A stretch of 64,000 bases of DNA from Dickeya poaceiphila. GTDB taxonomy: Bacteria; Pseudomonadota; Gammaproteobacteria; Enterobacterales; Enterobacteriaceae. The translations under genes were made by a program, and so were the position numbers. The stretch spans positions 124,001 through 188,000 of the forward strand of contig NZ_CP042220.2 of NCBI RefSeq assembly GCF_007858975.2, read 5' to 3'. Positions 8,272-17,300 of the stretch are shown here, in pieces (the stretch's first letter is position 1; every line of letters starts with the position of its first letter). The notes under the pieces are model-generated. The model was given only the letters and a program-made list of their open reading frames with translations, was not told where the DNA came from and made no database searches.

Positions 8272-8871
8272 ATGAATAGTTATGATGATATGCAGCGCTT
8301 TAAGGATAAAGCCCAGATAAAAGATATTAATTTCAGGGATATGTCCGGACAGGTATTGCAATCTGACACCGTTGTCTGGCCGATTATAAAACAGCTGTTG
8401 CGCAATCAGGCTGGTGAGGACTCGCTATCGGCGGCTCAGCCGGTGAGTATTGCGCAACCTGTGCCGGCGAGTCTGGACGCGTTGTCTGAGCCTGTGGTGT
8501 CGCCGTCTCACCGTGTCATGCCGTCAGCCGCCGTCATCTCTGGGTCTTCCGGAGATAATCGATATTCCCTGTTTAACGCTATTGCTGCGTCGCCGCCGCC
8601 CGTTCAGGTTGCTCCTGTGCCTGTGTCCGTAGCACAGCAGGTAGCGCCGCAGAGGGAAGAAACGATATCTTCAGAAACGCCACGCCCGCATCCGCTCGCG
8701 CATACACCGGCACCAGCAGCGTCCACACCTGTGATGAGCGAGGCGCCGCTCGCCTCAGAAGCTGGACGATTCCGCCAGTTATTTAGTCGTCATCGCCATG
8801 ATGAAACCCATTCGGTATCCAAGACCATGTTGTTGAAACCCTTGCTGGAGAAAATCGCGTTATGCCGTTAG
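8272..8871 (+). CDS. bcsO: cellulose biosynthesis protein BcsO (proline-rich)
   Basis: This is the accessory cellulose protein at the head of the operon, 199 residues. It has three parts. The N-terminal segment (5-40, DDMQRFKDKAQIKDINFRDM, then WPII) resembles E. coli BcsR as I remember it. A low-complexity middle (about 55-160) is rich in Pro, Ala, Val and Ser and probably disordered. The C-terminus is basic with GRFRQLFSRHRH and a final amphipathic stretch. It overlaps bcsQ by 10 bp, the position bcsR has in E. coli. Proline-rich Bcs proteins (BcsH, BcsO, BcsP) are linked to BcsD and the spatial arrangement of cellulose secretion. The exact role here is inferred from context. Confidence 0.82.
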   Translation: MNSYDDMQRFKDKAQIKDINFRDMSGQVLQSDTVVWPIIKQLLRNQAGEDSLSAAQPVSIAQPVPASLDALSEPVVSPSHRVMPSAAVISGSSGDNRYSLFNAIAASPPPVQVAPVPVSVAQQVAPQREETISSETPRPHPLAHTPAPAASTPVMSEAPLASEAGRFRQLFSRHRHDETHSVSKTMLLKPLLEKIALCR

Positions 8872-9677
8872 TTTGTGTTTGTTCTCCGAAAGGTGGCGTC
8901 GGTAAAACCACCATGGCGGCTAATCTGGCCTATGCGCTGGCTCGTGGCGGCAGCAAGGTGCTGGCGATTGATTTCGATGTGCAGAATGCGTTGCGCCTGC
9001 ATTTTGGCGTGCCGCTCGGTGATGAACGTGGTTACGTTGCCAAATCCGATGAAATGGCCGACTGGAGCCAGTCTATCCTGACCGCAGACGATAATATTTT
9101 CGTGTTGCCTTACGGCAATGTCACCGAAGAACAACGGCTGGCGTTTGAGCATCGTATGACGACCGACCCACTGTTTCTCCAGCGCGGCCTGAGTTCGGTG
9201 ATGAATTATCCGGGGTTGGTCATCGTGGCGGATTTCCCGCCAGGACCGAGTCCGGCGTTGAAGGCCATGACGGAACTGGCCGATCTGCATCTGGTGGTGA
9301 TGATGGCGGATACCGCTTCCCTGTCGCTGATGCCGCAGATTGAGGGCAATAAACTGACCGGTCAGGCGCTAAATAATCGCAAAGGTTCTTACCTGTTGCT
9401 GAATCAAACGGATAATCGCCGTGCTATCAGCAGTCAGGTGTCGTCGTTTCTCCAGCAACGTATGCCGGACAAACTGATTGGCAGTGTACACCGTGATGAG
9501 AGTGTCGCTGAAGCCAACGCCTCCCAACGCTCCATTTTTGATTTCAACCCGGTTTCTGCTGCTGCGTTTGACATTGAACTGATTGGAAAACGCGTTGCGT
9601 CGCTGCTGGATATCAGGATTGGTAACGGAGAAGTTCACGCCGATTTTCCCACTTATCAAGCTGTTTCTGCCAGCTAA
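8862..9677 (+). CDS. bcsQ: cellulose biosynthesis protein BcsQ, MinD/ParA-like ATPase
   Basis: This is a SIMIBI-class ATPase of 271 residues needed for cellulose secretion in E. coli, where it forms a complex with BcsR at the cytoplasmic face of the synthase. The deviant Walker A SPKGGVGKTTMAANLAYAL is at residues 8-26. Further MinD-like parts are DFDVQNALRLHFG (about 40) and VIVADFPPGPSPA (switch II). The start at 8862 overlaps bcsO. A hairpin followed by a T-run separates it from bcsA 108 bp downstream. Confidence 0.92.
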   Translation: MPLVCVCSPKGGVGKTTMAANLAYALARGGSKVLAIDFDVQNALRLHFGVPLGDERGYVAKSDEMADWSQSILTADDNIFVLPYGNVTEEQRLAFEHRMTTDPLFLQRGLSSVMNYPGLVIVADFPPGPSPALKAMTELADLHLVVMMADTASLSLMPQIEGNKLTGQALNNRKGSYLLLNQTDNRRAISSQVSSFLQQRMPDKLIGSVHRDESVAEANASQRSIFDFNPVSAAAFDIELIGKRVASLLDIRIGNGEVHADFPTYQAVSAS

Positions 9678-9686
9678 GTGCTAATT

Positions 9687-9731
9687 CAGTCTACAATCGT
9701 AAAGAATTGTTATTCTTTGACTGATTTTTTT
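9687..9731 (+). terminator. possible attenuator between bcsQ and bcsA
   Basis: AAAGAAT (9701-9707) pairs with ATTCTTT (9712-9718) around TGTT. The stem is extended by CAGTC (9687-9691) with GACTG (9719-9723), leaving a 9-nt bulge on one side. Seven T residues follow at 9725-9731. It begins only 9 bp after the bcsQ stop. The stem is AT-rich, so it may be a partial terminator. Confidence 0.5.
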
Positions 9732-9785
9732 AGCACAGGCAGGTGCGCGCGAACGTTTTCCATCAATTAATTATCAGGATAATCG

Positions 9786-11870
9786 ATGAAAAAAATCCTG
9801 TTCTTAACCATTTTGTTGTTATTGCTACCGGTTGCAGCGGTGATTGTCATCACCCCGATGGACAGTGAAAAACAATATATATTCGGCCTGATCAGCCTGG
9901 CGTTGATGTTTTTGCTGGGACTCAATAAACGCCGTCAGGTGACGGTGATACTCATTATTATGTCAGTGCTGACGTCAACACGTTATATGTACTGGCGGGC
10001 AACGGAAACCCTGCACTTCAACTCTGAAATTGAAGCCATTCTGGGCATGGGTTTATTTATTGCCGAGTTCTATATCTGGGTGATTTTGTTATTAGGTTTT
10101 CTTCAGACGGCCTGGCCGCTGGAGCGCGCGATTGAGCCGATGCCGGAGGACACTCAGTTATGGCCGACGGTGGATGTGTATATTCCTACCTATAACGAGA
10201 GTCTTGATGTGGTGCGCGATACGGTGCTGGCGGCGCAGTGCATCGACTACCCGCGCGACAAAATGACAATCTATTTGTTGGATGACGGCAAACGCAGCGA
10301 ATTTGCCGTGTTCGCCTCGCAAGTGGGCGTCGGTTATATCACCCGCGATAACAACGCTCACGCTAAGGCCGGTAACCTTAACCATGCGCTTAAGTTGACC
10401 CAAGGCGAGCTTATCTGCGTATTTGACTGTGATCACGTCGCCAAGCGCATCTTCCTGCAAGCCACGGTTGGCCCGTTCCTGTCGGACCCGAAACTGGCAC
10501 TGTTGCAGACGCCGCATTACTTCTATTCGCCGGACCCGTTCGAACGTAACCTGCGCGCGGCGCGCGACATGCCGAGCGAAGGCGCGCTGTTTTACGGGCC
10601 GGTGCAACAAGGCAATGACCTCTGGAATGCGGCCTTTTTCTGCGGTTCCTGCGCGGTGATTCGCCGTGCAGCACTGGATGAAATTGGCGGCTTTGCGGTG
10701 GAAACCGTAACGGAAGACGCGCATACCGCCATCAAGATGCAGCGCAAAGGCTGGAAATCCGCCTTTCTGGCGATTCCGCTGGCAGCGGGTCTGGCGACCG
10801 AACGGCTGGTGCTGCATGTTATTCAGCGTACCCGCTGGGCACGTGGCATGACGCAGATTTTCCGGGTTGATAACCCGTTGTTCGGGCGTGGGCTGACCTG
10901 GCCTCAACGGTTGTGCTATCTCAACGCCATGCTGCATTTCCAGTTTGGCTTGCCGCGCGTGGTGTTCCTGACGGCGCCGCTGGCCTACCTGCTGTTCAAC
11001 CTCAATATTATCTATGCCTCGGCGGCGACGATTTTTGCGTATGTATTACCGCATCTGGTGCTGTCGATGTACCTCAACTCGCGCATGAACGGGCGTTTTC
11101 GTTACAGTTTCTGGGGTGAAATCTACGAAACGGTGATGGCGTTCCATCTGGTGATTCCGACGCTGGTCACCCTGTTCGCGCCGACGCGCGGCAAGTTCAA
11201 CGTAACCGATAAAGGCGGCCTGCTGGACGAAGGCTTTTTTGATTTTCGTATTGTGCGGCCACATATCATTGCGGCGATTTTGATGGGAGCAGGCGTCGTG
11301 GCTGGCATTGCCCGCATCGTGGCGCATGATTATTTCAATGTGGACCCCTATGTGATGGTGCTGAACGTGGTGTGGGCGCTACTCAGTTTGTTAACCCTGC
11401 TGGCAGCGATTGCGGTAGCGCGGGAAACCAAACAGGTGCGCAAGACCATCCGCGTTGATGTGGATGTGCCCGCTATCATTCATTACGTCAGCGGCGTGGC
11501 ATCCCGCACCACCACCATTAATCTGTCGATGGGCGGAGTACAGCTTAAAGCGCCGGATCAGCGTCATAAAACCGATGAGATTGAGGCGGTTGAGCTGTTG
11601 CTGCAATCCAGCGAAATTTGCCTGCCAGCACAGTCGGTGGCGGCAGACGACGACACCATTCGCCTGCGATTTGACAATATTCCGTTGGCCCAGCGTCGGG
11701 CGCTGGTACGCGTGGTGCTGTCGCGTGCAGATGCCTGGATGAGTTCGCCCTTTCCGCAGGATCGTCCCTTGCGCTCACTGTGGGCGGTGGTGTGTACCGT
11801 TTGCGCATTCTTCTGGATGAGTTTGCGAGGCCGTAAAGCAGACCAGAAGAAGGGAGACGTCGTTGCATGA
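9786..11870 (+). CDS. bcsA: cellulose synthase catalytic subunit BcsA (UDP-forming)
   Basis: This family 2 glycosyltransferase polymerises UDP-glucose into beta-1,4-glucan and moves the chain through its own membrane channel. It has 694 residues; E. coli BcsA (872) carries a longer N-terminus that is absent here. Membrane helices lie near 4-22, 30-46, 52-66 and 85-108. Catalytic motifs are DDG (166-168), DCD (214-216), TED (309-311) and QRTRW (347-351). The gating loop FNVT is at 471-474. Further helices follow to about 545. The C-terminal PilZ domain has RKTIR (552-556) and NLSMGG (579-584), the RxxxR and D/NxSxxG residues that bind cyclic di-GMP. The gene overlaps bcsB by 4 bp. Confidence 0.97.
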   Translation: MKKILFLTILLLLLPVAAVIVITPMDSEKQYIFGLISLALMFLLGLNKRRQVTVILIIMSVLTSTRYMYWRATETLHFNSEIEAILGMGLFIAEFYIWVILLLGFLQTAWPLERAIEPMPEDTQLWPTVDVYIPTYNESLDVVRDTVLAAQCIDYPRDKMTIYLLDDGKRSEFAVFASQVGVGYITRDNNAHAKAGNLNHALKLTQGELICVFDCDHVAKRIFLQATVGPFLSDPKLALLQTPHYFYSPDPFERNLRAARDMPSEGALFYGPVQQGNDLWNAAFFCGSCAVIRRAALDEIGGFAVETVTEDAHTAIKMQRKGWKSAFLAIPLAAGLATERLVLHVIQRTRWARGMTQIFRVDNPLFGRGLTWPQRLCYLNAMLHFQFGLPRVVFLTAPLAYLLFNLNIIYASAATIFAYVLPHLVLSMYLNSRMNGRFRYSFWGEIYETVMAFHLVIPTLVTLFAPTRGKFNVTDKGGLLDEGFFDFRIVRPHIIAAILMGAGVVAGIARIVAHDYFNVDPYVMVLNVVWALLSLLTLLAAIAVARETKQVRKTIRVDVDVPAIIHYVSGVASRTTTINLSMGGVQLKAPDQRHKTDEIEAVELLLQSSEICLPAQSVAADDDTIRLRFDNIPLAQRRALVRVVLSRADAWMSSPFPQDRPLRSLWAVVCTVCAFFWMSLRGRKADQKKGDVVA

Positions 11871-14380
11871 TGATGCCACGTTTTTTGAAATCGCTGTGGC
11901 CTCTGTGCGTGAGCGGCGTATTGATGCTGGGTGGCAACGGTGCGCTGGCGGCTGGCAACACGGCGGATGAGCCGTTGCCCACCATGCTCAGCCCCGGCGG
12001 CAGCCAAACCGCGCCTGCTGCGAATACTGCATCGATGCCGACACCGCCAGCGATGCCGCCGATGGTGTCGCCACAGGCATCGCCAACGGCACCGTCCCCG
12101 GTTATGCCAGAAGCGACATCGCCGGATCTTCCTGCACCGCCGCCGCTGACGACGCCGTCCATGCTGTTGCCGGCACCGGTTGGTGATCAATCCGCGACAG
12201 ATCAGCCCACGACAGGTTATCAGCCGCTATCTAGCGACGTCACCGTGGCGCAGATGGGCCAAACGCGGGGGATTACGCTGGCGGGCGGTCAGGCGCAGGC
12301 TGGGGTGATTTTTACTCTGCCTGGCGATCAGGTGGTGACCAATGCGCGTCTGGATCTGGCGTTGCGGGTATCGCCCGAACTGGCGGCGCTCAATACGTCG
12401 ATGCAACTGATGCTGAACGGCCAGCCGCTGGGTAGTGTGCCGCTGAACGCCGTGACTGGCGACAGTACGTTGTTTCAACTGGATATTCCCGCTGCAATGG
12501 TGGTTTCCAGTAACAACCTGAGTTTTCGCGTCAATGATGCTGATCGCCTGCTGTGCGAGCGCGACAGCGCGACCCGCTACAACCTGACTATTCTTCCGAC
12601 CACGACCCTGCATCTGGAAGGCCAGCAACTTGATATCGGCACCCGGCTGGAGAATTTCCCACGTCCGTTTATCGACCCGCTGCAGATGTCGTCCACTTCT
12701 GTACCGATGGTGTTTCCGGCCAACCTTACCCCCGCTCAGGTCAGCGCGGCATCGCTGGTGGCTTCTTGGCTGGGGATGCGTATGGATGGTTACGGCGTGA
12801 CGTTCCCGGTGATACGCGATGCGTTGCCTGAGAAGAGCGGCATAGTGTTTGGCCGACCAGGAGACAACGTGGGCACGCTGACGCTGCCAGAGGTTGCCGG
12901 TCCTACATTGCAACTGATTGATAACCCGGTGAACCCGGTTTACAAACTGATGCTGGTTATAGGCAAGGATGATGAGCAGTTGCGGCAGGCGGCGTATCGC
13001 CTGATCAATCAGCCCTTCACTGGCGATGCGTCAACCCTGTCGGTAACGCCGCAGACCATTCCTTTTCGCCGCGCTTATGACGCACCGCGCTGGATCAATA
13101 CCGACCGACCGGTACGGCTGAGTGAATTGTTGCGCAACGATCAAAACATGACAGTCAGTGGGCTTTGGCATGAGGCGCTGCGCATCAACTTCCGCGCCGC
13201 GCCGGATTTGTTTTTGTGGGATGGCGATACCATTCCGGTAAACGTCGATTACCGTTTCCCGTCAGAAAGCTGGATTGATGAAAGCCGCTCATACCTGAAT
13301 GTGATGCTCAACGGCACCTTCCTGCACAATCTGCCGGTGAACAAGGTCGGTGTGTTACAACAATTGTGGCGTGAAATGGGCGGTGATAGCCGTCAGGAAA
13401 ATTATACGCTGAAGGTCGATCCGTATCTGATTTACGGATACAACCAGTTCCAGCTTTACTTCAACATCCGTGCGAAAGAAGATGCGCCGTGCAGCGTGCT
13501 GCTTAACAACAACATCAAGAGCCAGATTGCCGACAGCGCGTCTATCGATCTCAGTCGCACACGCCATTTCACGCTGCTGCCGAATCTTTCCTATTTCGTG
13601 GGGGTGGCGTTCCCGTTCACTCGTCAGGCGGATTACGCTCAGACAGTAATGCTGCTGCCGGAAAAACCAACCAACGCTGAAATTGGCCTGCTGCTTGACC
13701 TGGCTGGTCGCGCTGGCGATGCCACCGGCGTGAGCCTCAACCACAACCGCGTAATGTTCGGCTTGCCGACCAACGCCGGTGACCGGCAGAAGCTTGAAAA
13801 TAGCGATGTACTGGCGGTGACCTCGTTGCAGCAAACGGCGTTCAATCAGAACCTGCTGTCTGGTTCACCCTATACGGTGAATGACCGTACTTTTGGCGTC
13901 AGGACACCAGGAGTATGGGAGCACTTACAAACTTTATTGATCGGTGACTGGAACCGTACCCCGCTGGAGGCAGACCGCTATTTCTCGTCTAACGAAGCCT
14001 GGCGCGGTTTCCTGAGCTACCGGTCGCCGTGGAACCCGGATCGGGTGGTGGTAGTGGCCACCGGCAGTGGCGACGACCAGTTGTTGCGACTGTATGGCGA
14101 CCTGAGTTCGCCGAGCATTAACGCTGCGGTGCGAGGCGATACCGCCATTATCACCGACGAAAACGGCGTGCGTAGCTTTCGGGTGGGACCACAGTTCCCT
14201 AGTGGTGAAATGCCCTGGTACATGATGGTTGTCTGGTACGCCAATCAACACGCGGTGTTGCTGGCGTTGATGGCGCTGCTGTTGGCGGCGGTGATGGGGC
14301 TGAGCCTGGCATCGATGCTCCGGCGGCTGGCAGAGAAAAGGCTGTCTACCCGACGTGATGCGGGATCGGATAAAGAATAA
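11867..14380 (+). CDS. bcsB: cyclic-di-GMP-binding-named periplasmic cellulose synthase subunit BcsB
   Basis: This is the periplasmic partner of BcsA, 837 residues, anchored by one C-terminal membrane helix (about 800-822, HAVLLALMALLLAAVMGLSL) that packs on BcsA and is required for activity. A signal peptide covers about 1-28. Residues 35-105 form an unusually Pro/Ser/Thr-rich linker (many PPAMPP and SPxP elements). The alternating carbohydrate-binding and flavodoxin-like domains of BcsB follow. Despite its database name, cyclic di-GMP is bound by BcsA. The start is an ATGA overlap with bcsA; the next gene begins 11 bp downstream. Confidence 0.95.
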   Translation: MMMPRFLKSLWPLCVSGVLMLGGNGALAAGNTADEPLPTMLSPGGSQTAPAANTASMPTPPAMPPMVSPQASPTAPSPVMPEATSPDLPAPPPLTTPSMLLPAPVGDQSATDQPTTGYQPLSSDVTVAQMGQTRGITLAGGQAQAGVIFTLPGDQVVTNARLDLALRVSPELAALNTSMQLMLNGQPLGSVPLNAVTGDSTLFQLDIPAAMVVSSNNLSFRVNDADRLLCERDSATRYNLTILPTTTLHLEGQQLDIGTRLENFPRPFIDPLQMSSTSVPMVFPANLTPAQVSAASLVASWLGMRMDGYGVTFPVIRDALPEKSGIVFGRPGDNVGTLTLPEVAGPTLQLIDNPVNPVYKLMLVIGKDDEQLRQAAYRLINQPFTGDASTLSVTPQTIPFRRAYDAPRWINTDRPVRLSELLRNDQNMTVSGLWHEALRINFRAAPDLFLWDGDTIPVNVDYRFPSESWIDESRSYLNVMLNGTFLHNLPVNKVGVLQQLWREMGGDSRQENYTLKVDPYLIYGYNQFQLYFNIRAKEDAPCSVLLNNNIKSQIADSASIDLSRTRHFTLLPNLSYFVGVAFPFTRQADYAQTVMLLPEKPTNAEIGLLLDLAGRAGDATGVSLNHNRVMFGLPTNAGDRQKLENSDVLAVTSLQQTAFNQNLLSGSPYTVNDRTFGVRTPGVWEHLQTLLIGDWNRTPLEADRYFSSNEAWRGFLSYRSPWNPDRVVVVATGSGDDQLLRLYGDLSSPSINAAVRGDTAIITDENGVRSFRVGPQFPSGEMPWYMMVVWYANQHAVLLALMALLLAAVMGLSLASMLRRLAEKRLSTRRDAGSDKE

Positions 14381-14391
14381 GCGAGCCACCT

Positions 14392-17300
14392 ATGAAGATG
14401 ACGACATTAACAGCCCGCATCCGTCAGTCACTGTCTCTTACCGGTGTGGTGGTCAGCGGCGTGCTATCGACCTCCGCGCTGGCGGCACAGACTAACCCGG
14501 CGCTACAGGCGCTGTTTGAACAGGCAGATTACTGGCATCAACGCTCTCATGACGATCTTGCTCGTGGCGCGTTGCAGAAAATCCTGATGGCGGATGCCAA
14601 CAACCCGCAGGCGCTTTACCTGATGGCGTTGTACGCCCAACATAGCGGCGATAATGCCGAAGCTGCCAAATGGCGTGAGCGCCTGAGCAAGGCATCGCCG
14701 CAGGACCCGCTGTTGCAGGCGCTGGATAATGCCCGCCAGACCTCGACCATCCCGCCAGCGCAGCTGGCGCTGGCGCGTCAGCAGGCGCGCAGCGGCAATA
14801 TCAGCGCGTCGCTGCAAACCTGGCGCAATCTGTTTAGCGGCACTCAGCCGCCTGCCAGTATTGCGGCGGAATACTATCTGACCATGGCGGGTGACCGTAC
14901 GCTATTACCGCAGGCGATTGACCACCTGCGCGAGTTTGTGGCGGCGCATCCGCAGGATACCAATGCCGTTGTGGCGCTCGGCAAGGCGCTGACCTATCAG
15001 GAGCCGACCCGCCGCGAAGGGTTGCAAATGCTGAGTGGGCTGGCGTCCGGCAGTACCGATGCCGATCAGGCGATGCGGCAGGCGTTGCTGTGGCTGGGAC
15101 CCAAAGTGGACGACGCGCCGCTCTATCAGCTCTATCAGCAGCGGCACCCGCAGGATACGGCGGTGATGGACTATTACCGCAAAAATGTGGGCGGCAACGA
15201 GAAAGACAAAGGCTTTAGCGCACTCAACAGCGGCGATCTCTCCAGCGCGCAAACCGCGTTCGGCCAGGTGTTGCAGGCTAACCCGGAAGATGCGGATGCG
15301 CTGGCGGGAATGGGGTATGCCGCCCAGCGGCGCGGCGATTTTGCCGCCGCCGCAACGTATCTGGAACGGGCGGCCCGGCAGGGTGGCGAGAACAGTGCTC
15401 AACGCCAGCAGCAGGCAGACGATGCCCGTTTCTACGCCCAACTGGCGGCTGCGCAGCAGGCGATGAAGAGTGGCGATACGGCACAGGCGCTGACGCTAAG
15501 CGAACCCTTGGTGCAGGCTGGCGGCGACAAAGGGATGACGGCGAAACTGTTCCGCGCCGATGTGCTGCGCCGCACCAATAATTTTTCGCAGGCGGAACGG
15601 TTGTACCGCGATATTCTGCAAACCGATGCGGATAATCGTAACGCCAAAGAAGGGCTTTATTACGTACTGCGCGAGCAGAAACGTACCGACGAAGCCAATT
15701 CGTTATTTTCGGCCTTGCCGGAGGACGTGCGCCGCACCATGGCACCGCGCCCGGTCAGCATCGCCACCAGCACGCCGGTGCGCAACGAAGCCAAACAGGC
15801 GCTGGCGGCGGGCGACACCACGCGTGCCATCGGCCTGCTGCAACAGGGTGTGCAGCGCTTCCCGAACGACGGCTGGCTGAAGCTCGATCTGGCGCGGATT
15901 TATCAGCAGCAGGGCAATACCGCCGCCGCCACCGCGTTGATGCAGCCATTATTCCGCGCCGGAGCCAGTGCGGATGAACTCTACGCCGCAGCACTGTTCG
16001 CCAGTGAAAATAACGCCTGGCAACAGGCCAGTACGTTGCTGTCGCGCATTCCGCCGCGTAATCAGAACGACGATATTCGCAGTCTGTCGCGGCGCGTTAA
16101 TTTCAATTTACAGATGGCGACCGCGCAGGTGTATTTGTCGCGGGGCGAGAACGCCGCGGCGGCTAACACGCTGCGGGCGTTATCAGTCACGCCGCCGGAT
16201 AACCCGGCTGACGCGGGCAAACTGGCCCGCTCACTGGCGGCGGCGGGGGAAACGGCGGCGGCGGTGACGGTGGTGCGCAACAATATGCAGCGTGGCGTGC
16301 AGGGCAACGCAGGGGATTATGCCGATCAGATTGGCGTGCTGAATCAGGCCGGCCTGAGTGATGACGCGCAGTCATGGCTCAACCGCCCGGAACTGGTGGC
16401 GCGCAGCAGCACGGCACAGCTTGACGCACTGCGCACCGGTTTTGTGGTGCGCGAAGCCGACCGTTTGCGCGAGAACCAGCAGTATGCACAGGCTTACGAC
16501 AAGCTGGCCCGTGCGCTGCAACGCGACCCGAAAAATACCGACTTGATGTTCGCCATGGCCCGGTTATACCAGTCCGGCAAAATGAGCAAAGAGGCGGCGG
16601 ACGTTTACGACTACCTGCTGTTGCATGACACGCCAACACAGGAGGCGCGCGTCGGCGCCATTAATGTGGCGCTGGAACGTAACGACCCGCAAAAGGCACA
16701 GGCGCTTGCTGTCGGCTTGAAGGGCGAACAGACGGCGGAGCGGCTGTTGCTGCTGGCACGGGTTGAGAATGCTGAAGGTAACAACGAGCAGGCTTTGGCT
16801 TACCTGAAAGCCGCCCGCGCGAAAGCGGTTGGGCTGGAAGGTGGCACACCAGGCAAGGCGGCAGCGATTGGCGGTCTGGCGATGGCGGATAATCCATTCA
16901 TCAATCGCTCGACAACAGCTACTACCCGTGTTGCCGGTAGCCCTTCTGTCTATGGTGGCGTGATGCCATGGCAGCAGCGTAGCGAGGTTGCAGCAGGCGG
17001 TGCCGCGGTGGGGGCTTCCGTCGTTGCCCAACAAACCGCCACACTGAACCAGATCAACACCATGATGGACGATCTGGAGCGCGATAACGGCGGTTGGGTG
17101 CAGGGTGAGGCGCAGATTCGCAGCCGCGATGGCGAATCGGGGCTTAGCCGGTTAACTGAAGCTAAAGCCCCGCTCACCTGGTCGAGCGGCTCGTTTGGCG
17201 ATGCGCACTTTAGCTTTAGCGTCACGCCGATGACGATGAGTTCCGGCAGCGCCAGCGGCGATGCTGATCGTCGCTATGGGGCTGGTGCGGGGGCACAGGC

